Shown piece by piece: positions 1-8,591 of a stretch of DNA of 64,000 nucleotides. How positions within the stretch are numbered: position 1 is the stretch's first letter; every line of letters begins with the position of its first letter. The stretch is from NCBI RefSeq assembly GCF_928368155.1, contig NZ_CAKMRU010000003.1:124001-188000 (forward strand), written 5' to 3'. Origin of the DNA: Anaerococcus ihuae (lineage in GTDB: Bacteria; Bacillota; Clostridia; Tissierellales; Peptoniphilaceae). Made by a program: the position numbers and the translations under genes. The notes under the pieces were generated by a model. The model worked only from the letters and a program-made list of their open reading frames with translations. It was not told the origin of the DNA and ran no database searches.

Positions 1-716
1 GTAAGTGGTCCAAGATAAGTCAAAACTGGGATAAAGGCATTTTTCAAAGCGTGTTTAAATAAAATTTTACTTTCAGGAACACCTTTAGCTCTTGCAGTTC
101 TAATATAATCTTGACCAATAGCATCAAGCATTGACGATCTTGACAACCTTGCTATGTAGCACATTGGATAAAATCCCAAAGAAAAACATGGCATAAAATA
201 TGAACCAACAGTGTTAAGTCCCATTGTTGGGAAAATTTTTAATTTTACACCAAAAAATAAAAGTAAGAGAGTCGCTACTACAAAGCCAGGAGCCGAAATT
301 CCTATAGTTGTCAAAACCCTCAAAAATGAATCCACCTTCTTGCCCCTGTTATAAGCTGCAAGAGCCCCCAAGGGAACTCCCACTAAAGTCGCCCACAACA
401 AAGCAATCAGTCCAAGTTTTACACTTGTTGGAAGCATTTCCTTAATAATATCCATAACTGGTCTATCTTTTTGCATTTTCAAAGAAACTCCAAATTCTCC
501 TTGAACAGCATTAACAATAAATCTTTTTAGTTGAACAGAATAAGGTTGGTCCAAACCATATTTTTTATTTAAAGCCTCTAGCACCTCAGGCGATTGAGTT
601 TTTTCGCTGGCAAAAGGTGAACCAGGCACGAGTTTCATGAGAAAAAAAGTTATACAAGTAACCAAAAGCAAAACTGCTATCGCTTGTAAAATTCTCTTAA
701 TTATGTACTTAATCAT
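1..716 (-). CDS. Oligopeptide/dipeptide ABC transporter permease (OppB/DppB family), 3' end outside window
   Basis: Inner-membrane permease subunit that would import peptides together with a second permease, ATPases and a binding lipoprotein lying beyond the left edge. The product starts MIKYIIKRILQAIAVLLL, a typical OppB first membrane helix, followed by an external segment with VPGSPF. Further helices include LGLIALLWATLVGVPLGALA. The EAA-type loop reads DYIRTARAKGVPESKILFKH, the contact site for the ATPase. About 238 codons are visible and the gene continues past base 1, so it is partial. The start is fixed by AAGGAGGAAAT directly before ATG at 716. A good sigma-A promoter lies just upstream, so this is probably the first gene of the operon. 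Confidence 0.93.
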   Translation of the reverse strand, partial: MIKYIIKRILQAIAVLLLVTCITFFLMKLVPGSPFASEKTQSPEVLEALNKKYGLDQPYSVQLKRFIVNAVQGEFGVSLKMQKDRPVMDIIKEMLPTSVKLGLIALLWATLVGVPLGALAAYNRGKKVDSFLRVLTTIGISAPGFVVATLLLLFFGVKLKIFPTMGLNTVGSYFMPCFSLGFYPMCYIARLSRSSMLDAIGQDYIRTARAKGVPESKILFKHALKNAFIPVLTYLGPL

Positions 717-737
717 ATTTCCTCCTTGTTGTATCTA

Positions 738-766
738 ATTATATACTTTATCAAATTAAAATGCAA
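738..766 (-). promoter_or_regulatory. Sigma-A promoter of the oppB-like operon
   Basis: On the minus strand TTGCAT (761-766) and TATAAT (738-743) are separated by exactly 17 bases, about 20 bases upstream of the oppB-like start codon. Confidence 0.7.
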
Positions 767-944
767 GCACAATAAAGCTTTAGTGTGATATCGTTTTAAG
801 TGTTTATTTATCAACTTTAAATCAGTTTATCTTGAAAATAAAACAAAATATTTTTTCAAAAAAATCTATTTATTTTAAAATTATTCTTGTTAAAATCAAA
901 TATTAAAATAAAAATTTAATAAATATTTGTTTCGAATACAATTT

Positions 945-1004
945 CTACAAAATTTTAAATGACCGCTTAGGAGATTTAATCTACCACTTGTCCAAATTTT
1001 GTAG
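945..1004. promoter_or_regulatory. Perfect 11-bp inverted repeat upstream of the LytTR gene
   Basis: CTACAAAATTT (945-955) is repeated inverted as AAATTTTGTAG (994-1004), with a 38-base centre that itself contains a smaller dyad (AGATTTAATCT). It lies in the 334-base gap between oppB and the LytTR gene. The right arm abuts the presumed -35 region; a TATTAT -10 is at 1025-1030. It could be a binding site for the downstream regulator or an RNA hairpin in an unrecognised transcript. The rest of the gap is A+T-rich without an ORF. Confidence 0.5.
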
Positions 1005-1050
1005 TTAAGGCAAAAATTTTCATGTATTATATAAACATAAGGAGGGTCTA

Positions 1051-1491
1051 ATGAAAGTCGAGTTAATAATTGATGAGAATTTGGATGAAAATATTATAAA
1101 AATTTACGCCAATTCATACAACAAAGATATTGAAAATATAAAAAGAAGCCTTGAGACTACAAATATCAATAAGCTTGTTGTTTTTAAAGATGATGAAATT
1201 TATCTTTTGGAATATGAAGAAATAATAAAGTGTATAAGTAAAAACAAGGGCGTATTTATTGAAAGTAAAAACGGTGAGTATAAGTCAAGAATGAGATTAT
1301 ATGAGCTTTATGAAAGATTTGATAAAAATAAATTTATAAAAATTTCAAGATATGAGATTATAAATCTTGATTATGTAAAAAAATTAGATCTTTCTTTTAA
1401 AGGAACTATAGCAGTAGAATTTAAAAACGGAAGCATTTCCTATGTTTCCAGAAGATATTTAAAAGAATTTAAAAAAGCCTTAGGCTTTTAG
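1051..1491 (+). CDS. LytTR-domain DNA-binding transcriptional regulator
   Basis: A 146-residue single-domain regulator. The C-terminal two thirds (about residues 45-143) match the LytTR fold: GVFIESKNGEYKSRMRLYEL, then FIKISRYEIINLDYVKKL and a final strand/helix VSRRYLKEFKKAL. The first 45 residues are not a receiver domain, so this is not a classical two-component regulator. It is followed after 9 bases by a DUF3021 membrane protein. This pairing is well known in Firmicutes LytTR regulatory systems, where the membrane protein inhibits the regulator. Autoregulation is therefore likely. The start is supported by AAGGAGGGTCTA before ATG. Confidence 0.9.
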   Translation: MKVELIIDENLDENIIKIYANSYNKDIENIKRSLETTNINKLVVFKDDEIYLLEYEEIIKCISKNKGVFIESKNGEYKSRMRLYELYERFDKNKFIKISRYEIINLDYVKKLDLSFKGTIAVEFKNGSISYVSRRYLKEFKKALGF

Positions 1492-1500
1492 GAGGAAATT

Positions 1501-1926
1501 ATGAAAGATTTAAAAAATTTATCAAAATCATTTTTAATTGGTATTGGAATTGGAAATATTATAGAAATTGCAATCTCCCTTCTACTGGGAAAATTAACCA
1601 TTGGTGTCCCTGAATTTTTAAATGGACAAGACTCTCTTTTAAAAGCAAGAATAATCGAGCTTATCTTATACGGTAGTTTTGGAATAATGTCTTTTATTGG
1701 AAATAAAATAATAAAAGAAGATAATTTATTAAAGGGAAGTCTTTTACATTTTTTGCTTGTAGCCATATATTTTGTAATAATAGGATTTTACCTAAAATGG
1801 TTACCTGACATAAAAACAGCCCTTCTATCTTTAGTATTTTTTATTCTAATATATTTGATAATTTGGTCAATAATATATTTTTCAACAAAATCTGAGATTG
1901 AAAAATTAAATAAAAATTTTAAATAA
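1501..1926 (+). CDS. DUF3021 family membrane protein, partner of the LytTR regulator
   Basis: A 141-residue protein with four predicted membrane helices (about residues 12-30, 48-65, 80-98 and 105-125) and a charged tail. Size and topology match DUF3021 proteins encoded beside LytTR regulators. In known LytTR regulatory systems such proteins act as membrane-bound inhibitors; that role here is inferred from position. It begins 9 bases after the regulator stop with TAGGAGGAAATT as ribosome site, so the two are translated from one mRNA. The signal sensed is unknown. Confidence 0.85.
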   Translation: MKDLKNLSKSFLIGIGIGNIIEIAISLLLGKLTIGVPEFLNGQDSLLKARIIELILYGSFGIMSFIGNKIIKEDNLLKGSLLHFLLVAIYFVIIGFYLKWLPDIKTALLSLVFFILIYLIIWSIIYFSTKSEIEKLNKNFK

Positions 1927-1932
1927 AATAAA

Positions 1933-1967
1933 AGTGATGAGCTAAAAATTATTTTATGCTCATCACT
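1933..1967. terminator. Intrinsic terminator between converging genes
   Basis: A perfect 10-bp stem AGTGATGAGC / GCTCATCACT with a 15-base loop. On the minus strand it is followed by TTTATTTTATTT, so it is best suited to the leftward glycerol genes. It may also serve the rightward DUF3021 gene, although the + side lacks a run of T. Confidence 0.75.
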
Positions 1968-1990
1968 ATTGTTAGTTAATGCTATTTAAT

Positions 1991-2350
1991 TTACTTTCTA
2001 TTTGCTGTAGCTATTAATGAGATTCCGGTATCTGCTATATTTTCTATAACTACATCTCCAACATGAACAGGGGCTTTTATTTTTACCTTATTTATTTCAT
2101 CCATTGCCTCATTCATTTTATTTTTTGGAATTGCATCGGCAGTTTTTACTGAAACTGAATATTCTTTTCCACCATCAAGTTTTACAGTTGATGTAACAAC
2201 CCTAACTGGATTTTTTACTTCGTTTCTAGCGTAAACCTCTCCTCTTTTACAGGTATTTCCTGTAATATCAGTAATATTTCCTTCTTCATCCATTGTTACT
2301 GTCACAAGGCAGCCTAGAGGACAATTTATACAAGTTAAATCCTTTTTCAT
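1991..2350 (-). CDS. DUF1667 cysteine-cluster protein of the glycerol oxidation operon
   Basis: A 119-residue protein with four conserved cysteines near the N-terminus: CINCPLGC (residues 7-14) and CKRG (about 33). The arrangement is typical of DUF1667, which is found almost only beside FAD/NAD oxidoreductases related to glycerol-3-phosphate dehydrogenase. The cysteines probably bind an iron-sulfur cluster or zinc, and an electron-transfer role is inferred. The gene overlaps the preceding oxidoreductase by 4 bases (ATGA), implying translational coupling. It is the last gene of the GlpA-like/GlpB-like/DUF1667 set. Confidence 0.88.
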   Translation of the reverse strand: MKKDLTCINCPLGCLVTVTMDEEGNITDITGNTCKRGEVYARNEVKNPVRVVTSTVKLDGGKEYSVSVKTADAIPKNKMNEAMDEINKVKIKAPVHVGDVVIENIADTGISLIATANRK

Positions 2351-3606
2351 ATTTCCTCCAATTTTATTTCTATTTCTTTTGTATCTTCATTTATATCTTT
2401 TTTCTTTAAAATTAAGTTTTCCATCTCTCCTGGAGCATAAACTAATTTTCTTTTCTTTGTCACTTCTTTGCCATCGACAAACATTTTTAAAATTCTATTT
2501 TGATAAACATTGTTTACTCTAAACCTAATTATAGCTTCATCTTGCATGGTATCTGGATTTATATATTGTGGTAGTGTATAAGAGATTCCATCCCCTGCCT
2601 TTAAATAAATCGCTTCTGTTTGAGATTTTTGGAAATTATCTTTAATATAATCTGCTGCGTTTTTGGCTGCAAGTTCACTTTCTTCTGTTACATAATCTAC
2701 CAAATCGTGAACGTGAAGAACATTTCCTGCTGCAAATACTCCATCAACATTCGTCATTAGCCTATCTGAAACTACTGCACCCTTTGTTTTTGGATCAATT
2801 TCAATTTGAGCTTCTTTGGTAAGTTCGTTTTCTGGTAAAAGTCCTACTGAAAGTAAAATTGTATCGCAGTCAAAATGTTTTTCTGTTCCAGGAATTACTT
2901 TCATATTTTCATCTACTTGTGAAAGGGTACAACCTGTAACTCTTTCATCTCCTTCGATTGATGAAATTGTTGTATTGAAATAAAGTGGAATTCCAAAATC
3001 ATCTAGACATTGAACAATATTTCTTTTTAATCCTCCAGAAAATGGCATAATTTCAGCAACACATTGAACATCTGCTCCCTCTAGGGTCATTCTTCTTGCC
3101 ATGATTAAACCTATATCTCCAGATCCCAAAATAACTACTTTTTTTCCTGGCATATAACCTTCAAGATTTATCATTCTTTGGGCTGTTCCTGCTGAAAATA
3201 CTCCTGCAGGCCTGCTTCCTGGAATATTTAACGCTCCTCTTGGTCTTTCCCTACAACCCATTGCAAGAATAACTGCCTTTGGTTTTAAAGTAAACATTCC
3301 ATTTTCTTCATTCATCAAAGTTATAGTTTTATCATTTGCAAAATCTATTACAATAGTATTTAAAAGAACATCAATATCTCTTTTTTCAACTTCATCTATA
3401 AATCTTTGAGCATATTCTGGACCTGTAAGTTCCTCATTAAATCTGTGTAAACCAAAACCATTGTGGATACATTGATTTAAAATTCCTCCAAGCATTTCAT
3501 CTCTTTCAACAATAAGTATGTTTTCAATTCCTTCATCATAGGCACGAGCAGCAGCTCCAAGTCCTGCAGGACCTCCACCTATTATTACTAAATCATAATT
3601 TTTCAT
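2347..3606 (-). CDS. FAD/NAD(P)-dependent oxidoreductase, GlpB-like subunit of the glycerol-3-phosphate oxidation complex
   Basis: A 419-residue flavoprotein. The N-terminal Rossmann motif is DLVIIGGGPAGLGAAARA (residues 5-22). A second nucleotide-binding motif VVILGSGDIGLIMARR (about 160-175) and a C-terminal FAD motif VDGVFAAGNVLHVHDL (about 285-300) mark the pyridine nucleotide-disulphide oxidoreductase fold. CIHNGFGLHRF is shared with this operon family. It sits 12 bases after the GlpA-like gene and overlaps the DUF1667 gene. In Firmicutes this trio is thought to oxidise glycerol-3-phosphate and pass electrons on; the acceptor is not evident here. Confidence 0.88.
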   Translation of the reverse strand: MKNYDLVIIGGGPAGLGAAARAYDEGIENILIVERDEMLGGILNQCIHNGFGLHRFNEELTGPEYAQRFIDEVEKRDIDVLLNTIVIDFANDKTITLMNEENGMFTLKPKAVILAMGCRERPRGALNIPGSRPAGVFSAGTAQRMINLEGYMPGKKVVILGSGDIGLIMARRMTLEGADVQCVAEIMPFSGGLKRNIVQCLDDFGIPLYFNTTISSIEGDERVTGCTLSQVDENMKVIPGTEKHFDCDTILLSVGLLPENELTKEAQIEIDPKTKGAVVSDRLMTNVDGVFAAGNVLHVHDLVDYVTEESELAAKNAADYIKDNFQKSQTEAIYLKAGDGISYTLPQYINPDTMQDEAIIRFRVNNVYQNRILKMFVDGKEVTKKRKLVYAPGEMENLILKKKDINEDTKEIEIKLEEI

Positions 3607-3618
3607 CTTAAATGCTCC

Positions 3619-5040
3619 TTACTTTACATGTCCTTTTATGTAGTAAGAATCTTTTCCATTTTTTACTACATCGTCATAGTTTTCGCCCAATTCTCTTGCA
3701 AGTATTTCCATAACTCTTGGTAGACAGAATCCTCCTTGGCATCTTCCTGCTGTGGCTCTTACTCTTCTTTTTACACCATCAACAGTTCTTGCACCAAGAG
3801 GTCTATTAATTGCATCTACAATTTCGCCTTCAGTTATAGATTCACACCTACAAATAATTTTTCCGTATCTCTTATCTTTTTTTATTAATTTATCATGTTC
3901 TTCAAGACTTAATTCGCTAGTTTTTGGAGTTGGTTTTCTATCATAAGTGAAATCTTTGTTTTCTTCTAGATTTAATTTTTCACTTACAAGATTTGCCATA
4001 TATTCTCCAATAGCTGGAGCTGAAGTAAGACCAGGAGATTCAATTCCTACACAGTCAAAAAATCCATCAAGGCTTTCTTTTAAAATAAAATCTCCACCTA
4101 CTTCATGAGCCCTGTTTCCAGAAAATGATGTTATAACCATTCTAACAGGTACGTTTTTTACAGTGTGATTTGATTTTTCAATAACTTCTTCTATATGTTC
4201 TCTTGTTGAACGTCTATCGTGTTTATCATCAATAAAATCTGAAGTTGGTCCTACAAGAGTGTTATTATCAATTGTTGGAGTAACTAAAATTCCCTTACCT
4301 TTTTCAGTAGGAAGGTTAAACATAACGTGATTTACAAAGCCTTTTGTATCCTTATCTAAAAGTAAATATTCACCACGTCTTGCTTTTATTTCAAATTTTT
4401 CATCTGAAACTTGATTGTGAATTTCATCTGAATAAATTCCAGCTGTATTTATAACTGCCTTTGTTTGATATGTATTATTTTCAGTTGAAACTTCCCAATA
4501 TCCATCTTTCTTTTCAGTTTTTACAACTTTTTCGTAAAACTTGTAATCAACACCATTTATATTTGAAACTTCTGCAAAGGCAATATTCATTAAAAATGGA
4601 TCAACAATTCCGGCTTCTTTTGAATACAAAGCTGCAACAACATCATCTGTTATATTTGGCTCCATTTTTAAAACTTCTTCCCTATTTAAAATTTCCATGC
4701 CAGAAACGCCGTTTTCAATTCCTTGATCGTAGAGAGCTTGTAATTTTGGCATATCTTCTTCGCTATGGCAAAGTACAAAGGTTCCAATTTTTTTGTAAGG
4801 AAAATCTAATTTTTTGGATTCTTCTTCCATCATGTGGTTTCCTTTTACATTCATTTTTGCCTTCATTGTACCAGGTTCTGCATCATAACCACCATGGCAG
4901 ATAGCAGAATTTGCTTTTGATGTTTCTGTACAAACATCCTCGTTTTTTTCTAAAACGAGAAATTTTCCTTTTTTCTTTGATAGTTGGTAGGCTATAGAAG
5001 TACCTGTGACTCCTGCTCCTATAATTATTGCATCAAACAT
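3619..5040 (-). CDS. glpA: GlpA-like glycerol-3-phosphate dehydrogenase with C-terminal BFD-type [2Fe-2S] domain
   Basis: A 473-residue FAD enzyme expected to oxidise sn-glycerol-3-phosphate to dihydroxyacetone phosphate. The N-terminus has FDAIIIGAGVTGTSIAYQL (residues 2-20), the FAD site of the DAO/GlpA family. The C-terminal 85 residues carry a BFD-like domain with CRCESITEGEIVDAI and GRCQGGFC, whose four cysteines should hold a [2Fe-2S] cluster. It is led by its own promoter and a terminator-containing leader (5040-5168) and is followed by the GlpB-like and DUF1667 genes. Annotations such as L-2-hydroxyglutarate oxidase are possible for the fold, but glpK and glpP next door favour glycerol-3-phosphate. 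Confidence 0.87.
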   Translation of the reverse strand: MFDAIIIGAGVTGTSIAYQLSKKKGKFLVLEKNEDVCTETSKANSAICHGGYDAEPGTMKAKMNVKGNHMMEEESKKLDFPYKKIGTFVLCHSEEDMPKLQALYDQGIENGVSGMEILNREEVLKMEPNITDDVVAALYSKEAGIVDPFLMNIAFAEVSNINGVDYKFYEKVVKTEKKDGYWEVSTENNTYQTKAVINTAGIYSDEIHNQVSDEKFEIKARRGEYLLLDKDTKGFVNHVMFNLPTEKGKGILVTPTIDNNTLVGPTSDFIDDKHDRRSTREHIEEVIEKSNHTVKNVPVRMVITSFSGNRAHEVGGDFILKESLDGFFDCVGIESPGLTSAPAIGEYMANLVSEKLNLEENKDFTYDRKPTPKTSELSLEEHDKLIKKDKRYGKIICRCESITEGEIVDAINRPLGARTVDGVKRRVRATAGRCQGGFCLPRVMEILARELGENYDDVVKNGKDSYYIKGHVK

Positions 5041-5070
5041 ATTTATTCCTTTCCCTTTAAATTCAAATTA

Positions 5071-5117
5071 AAAAAAAGCAAGTTAAAGTAGGTCATACTT
5101 TAACTCGCTTTCTCATC
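5071..5117 (-). promoter_or_regulatory. glpA leader: terminator hairpin, candidate GlpP antitermination target
   Basis: On the minus strand AGCGAGTTAAAGTA pairs with TACTTTAACTTGCT around a 5-base loop (arms 5096-5109 and 5077-5090), followed by a run of seven T. The hairpin lies inside the leader, between the promoter at 5140-5168 and the glpA start at 5040. The 5' edge GAGAAAGCGAG (5104-5114) is nearly repeated in the glpP leader (7300-7311). A leader terminator next to a glpP gene is the arrangement known for Bacillus glpD. It could also simply terminate glpK mRNA. Confidence 0.65.
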
Positions 5118-5139
5118 GCCTTATTTAACTGTTAATTTT

Positions 5140-5168
5140 ATTATAATATAACTTTAACACTTTGTAAA
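5140..5168 (-). promoter_or_regulatory. Sigma-A promoter for the glpA-like operon
   Basis: On the minus strand TTTACA (5163-5168) and TATAAT (5140-5145) are separated by 17 bases. The -35 box sits right after the glpK stop codon. This gives a leader of about 90 bases before the glpA start. Confidence 0.7.
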
Positions 5169-5169
5169 A

Positions 5170-7255
<2,086 letters not shown>

Positions 7256-7275
7256 CATTTTCCTCCAAATACACA

Positions 7276-7311
7276 AAGCGAGCCCATATCAAAATAGGTG
7301 CTCGCTTCTCC
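7276..7311 (-). promoter_or_regulatory. glpP-glpK leader hairpin sharing the GAGAAGCGAG element
   Basis: AAGCGAGC (7276-7283) pairs with GCTCGCTT (7300-7307) in the leader between the glpP promoter and its start codon. Read on the minus strand it begins GGAGAAGCGAGC, close to GAGAAAGCGAG in the glpA leader. The T-run after this hairpin is weak (TTTGTGTATTT), so it may act as a regulated terminator or only as a GlpP binding element. Confidence 0.55.
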
Positions 7312-7332
7312 AAATATATTTATTACACCCTT

Positions 7333-7361
7333 ATTGTAGCACATAATATTTTTTATTGCAA
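7333..7361 (-). promoter_or_regulatory. Sigma-A promoter of glpP-glpK
   Basis: On the minus strand TTGCAA (7356-7361) and TACAAT (7333-7338) are separated by 17 bases, about 70 bases upstream of the glpP start. Confidence 0.7.
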
Positions 7362-7482
7362 ACAATTTCATCTGATTTTTTTCTAAAACTTTATATTTTT
7401 AGCATTCCGTATTAATTCAGACTTTTTTGATTTTTTTTGTTTTTATTATTTATTGAAATCATTTTTTATTTGAAAATTAAAA

Positions 7483-7519
7483 TAAAAAATGTTGCAAAAT
7501 TTTATTTTAATTTTGCAAC
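7483..7519 (-). terminator. Terminator of the rsuA-like gene
   Basis: GTTGCAAAAT (7491-7500) pairs perfectly with ATTTTGCAAC (7510-7519). On the minus strand it is followed by ATTTTTTATTTTAA. It lies just after the stop of the pseudouridine synthase gene. The stretch 7362-7482 is A+T-rich with no gene seen. Confidence 0.8.
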
Positions 7520-7527
7520 ACAAATTC

Positions 7528-8235
7528 TTATTCTTTTGTAAATAATTCTATTTCTTCTTCACTTAATTCCCTATATTGACCCGGATTTAAACTTTGGTCT
7601 AATTGTAAATCTCCAATTGCAAGTCTTTTTAAACTTACTACTTGGTTATCGTTGTTTGAAAACAATCTTTTTACCAAGTGAAATTTTCCTTCTGTTACGT
7701 ATACATAGGCTTTTTTGTCTTCAATGATTTCAAGTTTTGCGCTTCTTGCATAATAATCATCTTCTTTTATATACACGCCTTCTTTAAAAATTTCTACAAG
7801 GCTTGGATCAATTTTTTTTGACGTTTCTACCTGGTATTTTTTCCAAATATTTGAATTTGGACTAATTACTCTGTGGATAAATTTCCCATCTGTTGACATT
7901 AATAAAAGTCCTGTCGTATCTTTGTCAAGTCGTCCTGCTATTGCAAGGTCTAAATTTAAATAAAATTCATCCAAGTCACTCATTACAGTTCCATCAAGTT
8001 CGTTTGATTGGCAAATTAAGCCTTCTCTTTTGTTCATCATTATATAAATATTTTCAAAATAATCTACAAGCTCTCCCATATATAAAACTTCATCCAAGTT
8101 TGGGTCAACTTTTACTGATGAATCTTTTATAATTTCTCCATTTATTACAAGTCCGCCTTTTTTTGCATTTTTCTTTATATTTTTTCTTGTATCAAGATTG
8201 GCATTTCCAATCATTTTATCTACTCTCATTATCAT
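7528..8235 (-). CDS. rsuA: RsuA-family pseudouridine synthase
   Basis: A 235-residue RNA-modifying enzyme with an N-terminal S4 RNA-binding domain (about residues 1-55, with KKGGLVINGEIIKDSSVKVD) and a catalytic domain. The catalytic motif is AGRLDKDTTGLLLMSTDG (about 98-115), where the Asp of GRLD is the expected nucleophile. YQVET and EGKFHLVKRLF also fit the family. The probable target is 16S rRNA uridine near position 516, though RluB/RluE-type substrates are possible. The start at 8235 has AGGAGT six bases upstream. It overlaps the end of the PadR gene by 20 bases, so the two are co-transcribed. Confidence 0.9.
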   Translation of the reverse strand: MIMRVDKMIGNANLDTRKNIKKNAKKGGLVINGEIIKDSSVKVDPNLDEVLYMGELVDYFENIYIMMNKREGLICQSNELDGTVMSDLDEFYLNLDLAIAGRLDKDTTGLLLMSTDGKFIHRVISPNSNIWKKYQVETSKKIDPSLVEIFKEGVYIKEDDYYARSAKLEIIEDKKAYVYVTEGKFHLVKRLFSNNDNQVVSLKRLAIGDLQLDQSLNPGQYRELSEEEIELFTKE

Positions 8236-8551
8236 TTTTAACTCCTAATATTTTTCTTACATTTTCATCTAATTCCAAAAAGTCTTTGGTAAAATCTTCT
8301 AAATATTCTTCGCCTTTGGGCGTTATATAATAATATTTTCTTTTTGGTCCAACTTTTGACTTCTCTTTTGATGAAAATATAAGAGCTTTTTTTGAAAGTC
8401 TTTGCAAAATAGGATAGACTGTGGATTCTGTCATATTATAAAAACCATTTAGCCTCAAAGTTTCAACTATTTCATAGCCGTATGTTTCTTTATCTTTAAT
8501 TATTTTAAGAATTACCCCTTCGATAAGTCCTTTTAGCATTTGAGATTTCAT
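8216..8551 (-). CDS. PadR-family winged-helix transcriptional regulator
   Basis: A 111-residue regulator beginning MKSQMLKGLIEGVILKIIKD. The PadR helix-turn-helix includes TYGYEIVETL, then TESTVYPILQRLSKKALI and the wing GPKRKYYYITPKGEEYL. PadR proteins usually repress a nearby transporter or efflux gene; no such gene is in this small operon, and the downstream gene is an rRNA pseudouridine synthase. The start at 8551 is preceded by GGGTGATAAA. An upstream ATG six codons earlier lacks a ribosome site. Confidence 0.88.
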   Translation of the reverse strand: MKSQMLKGLIEGVILKIIKDKETYGYEIVETLRLNGFYNMTESTVYPILQRLSKKALIFSSKEKSKVGPKRKYYYITPKGEEYLEDFTKDFLELDENVRKILGVKNDNESR

Positions 8552-8591
8552 TTTATCACCCAAGAACATTGTATTACATAGTAGATCTTAA

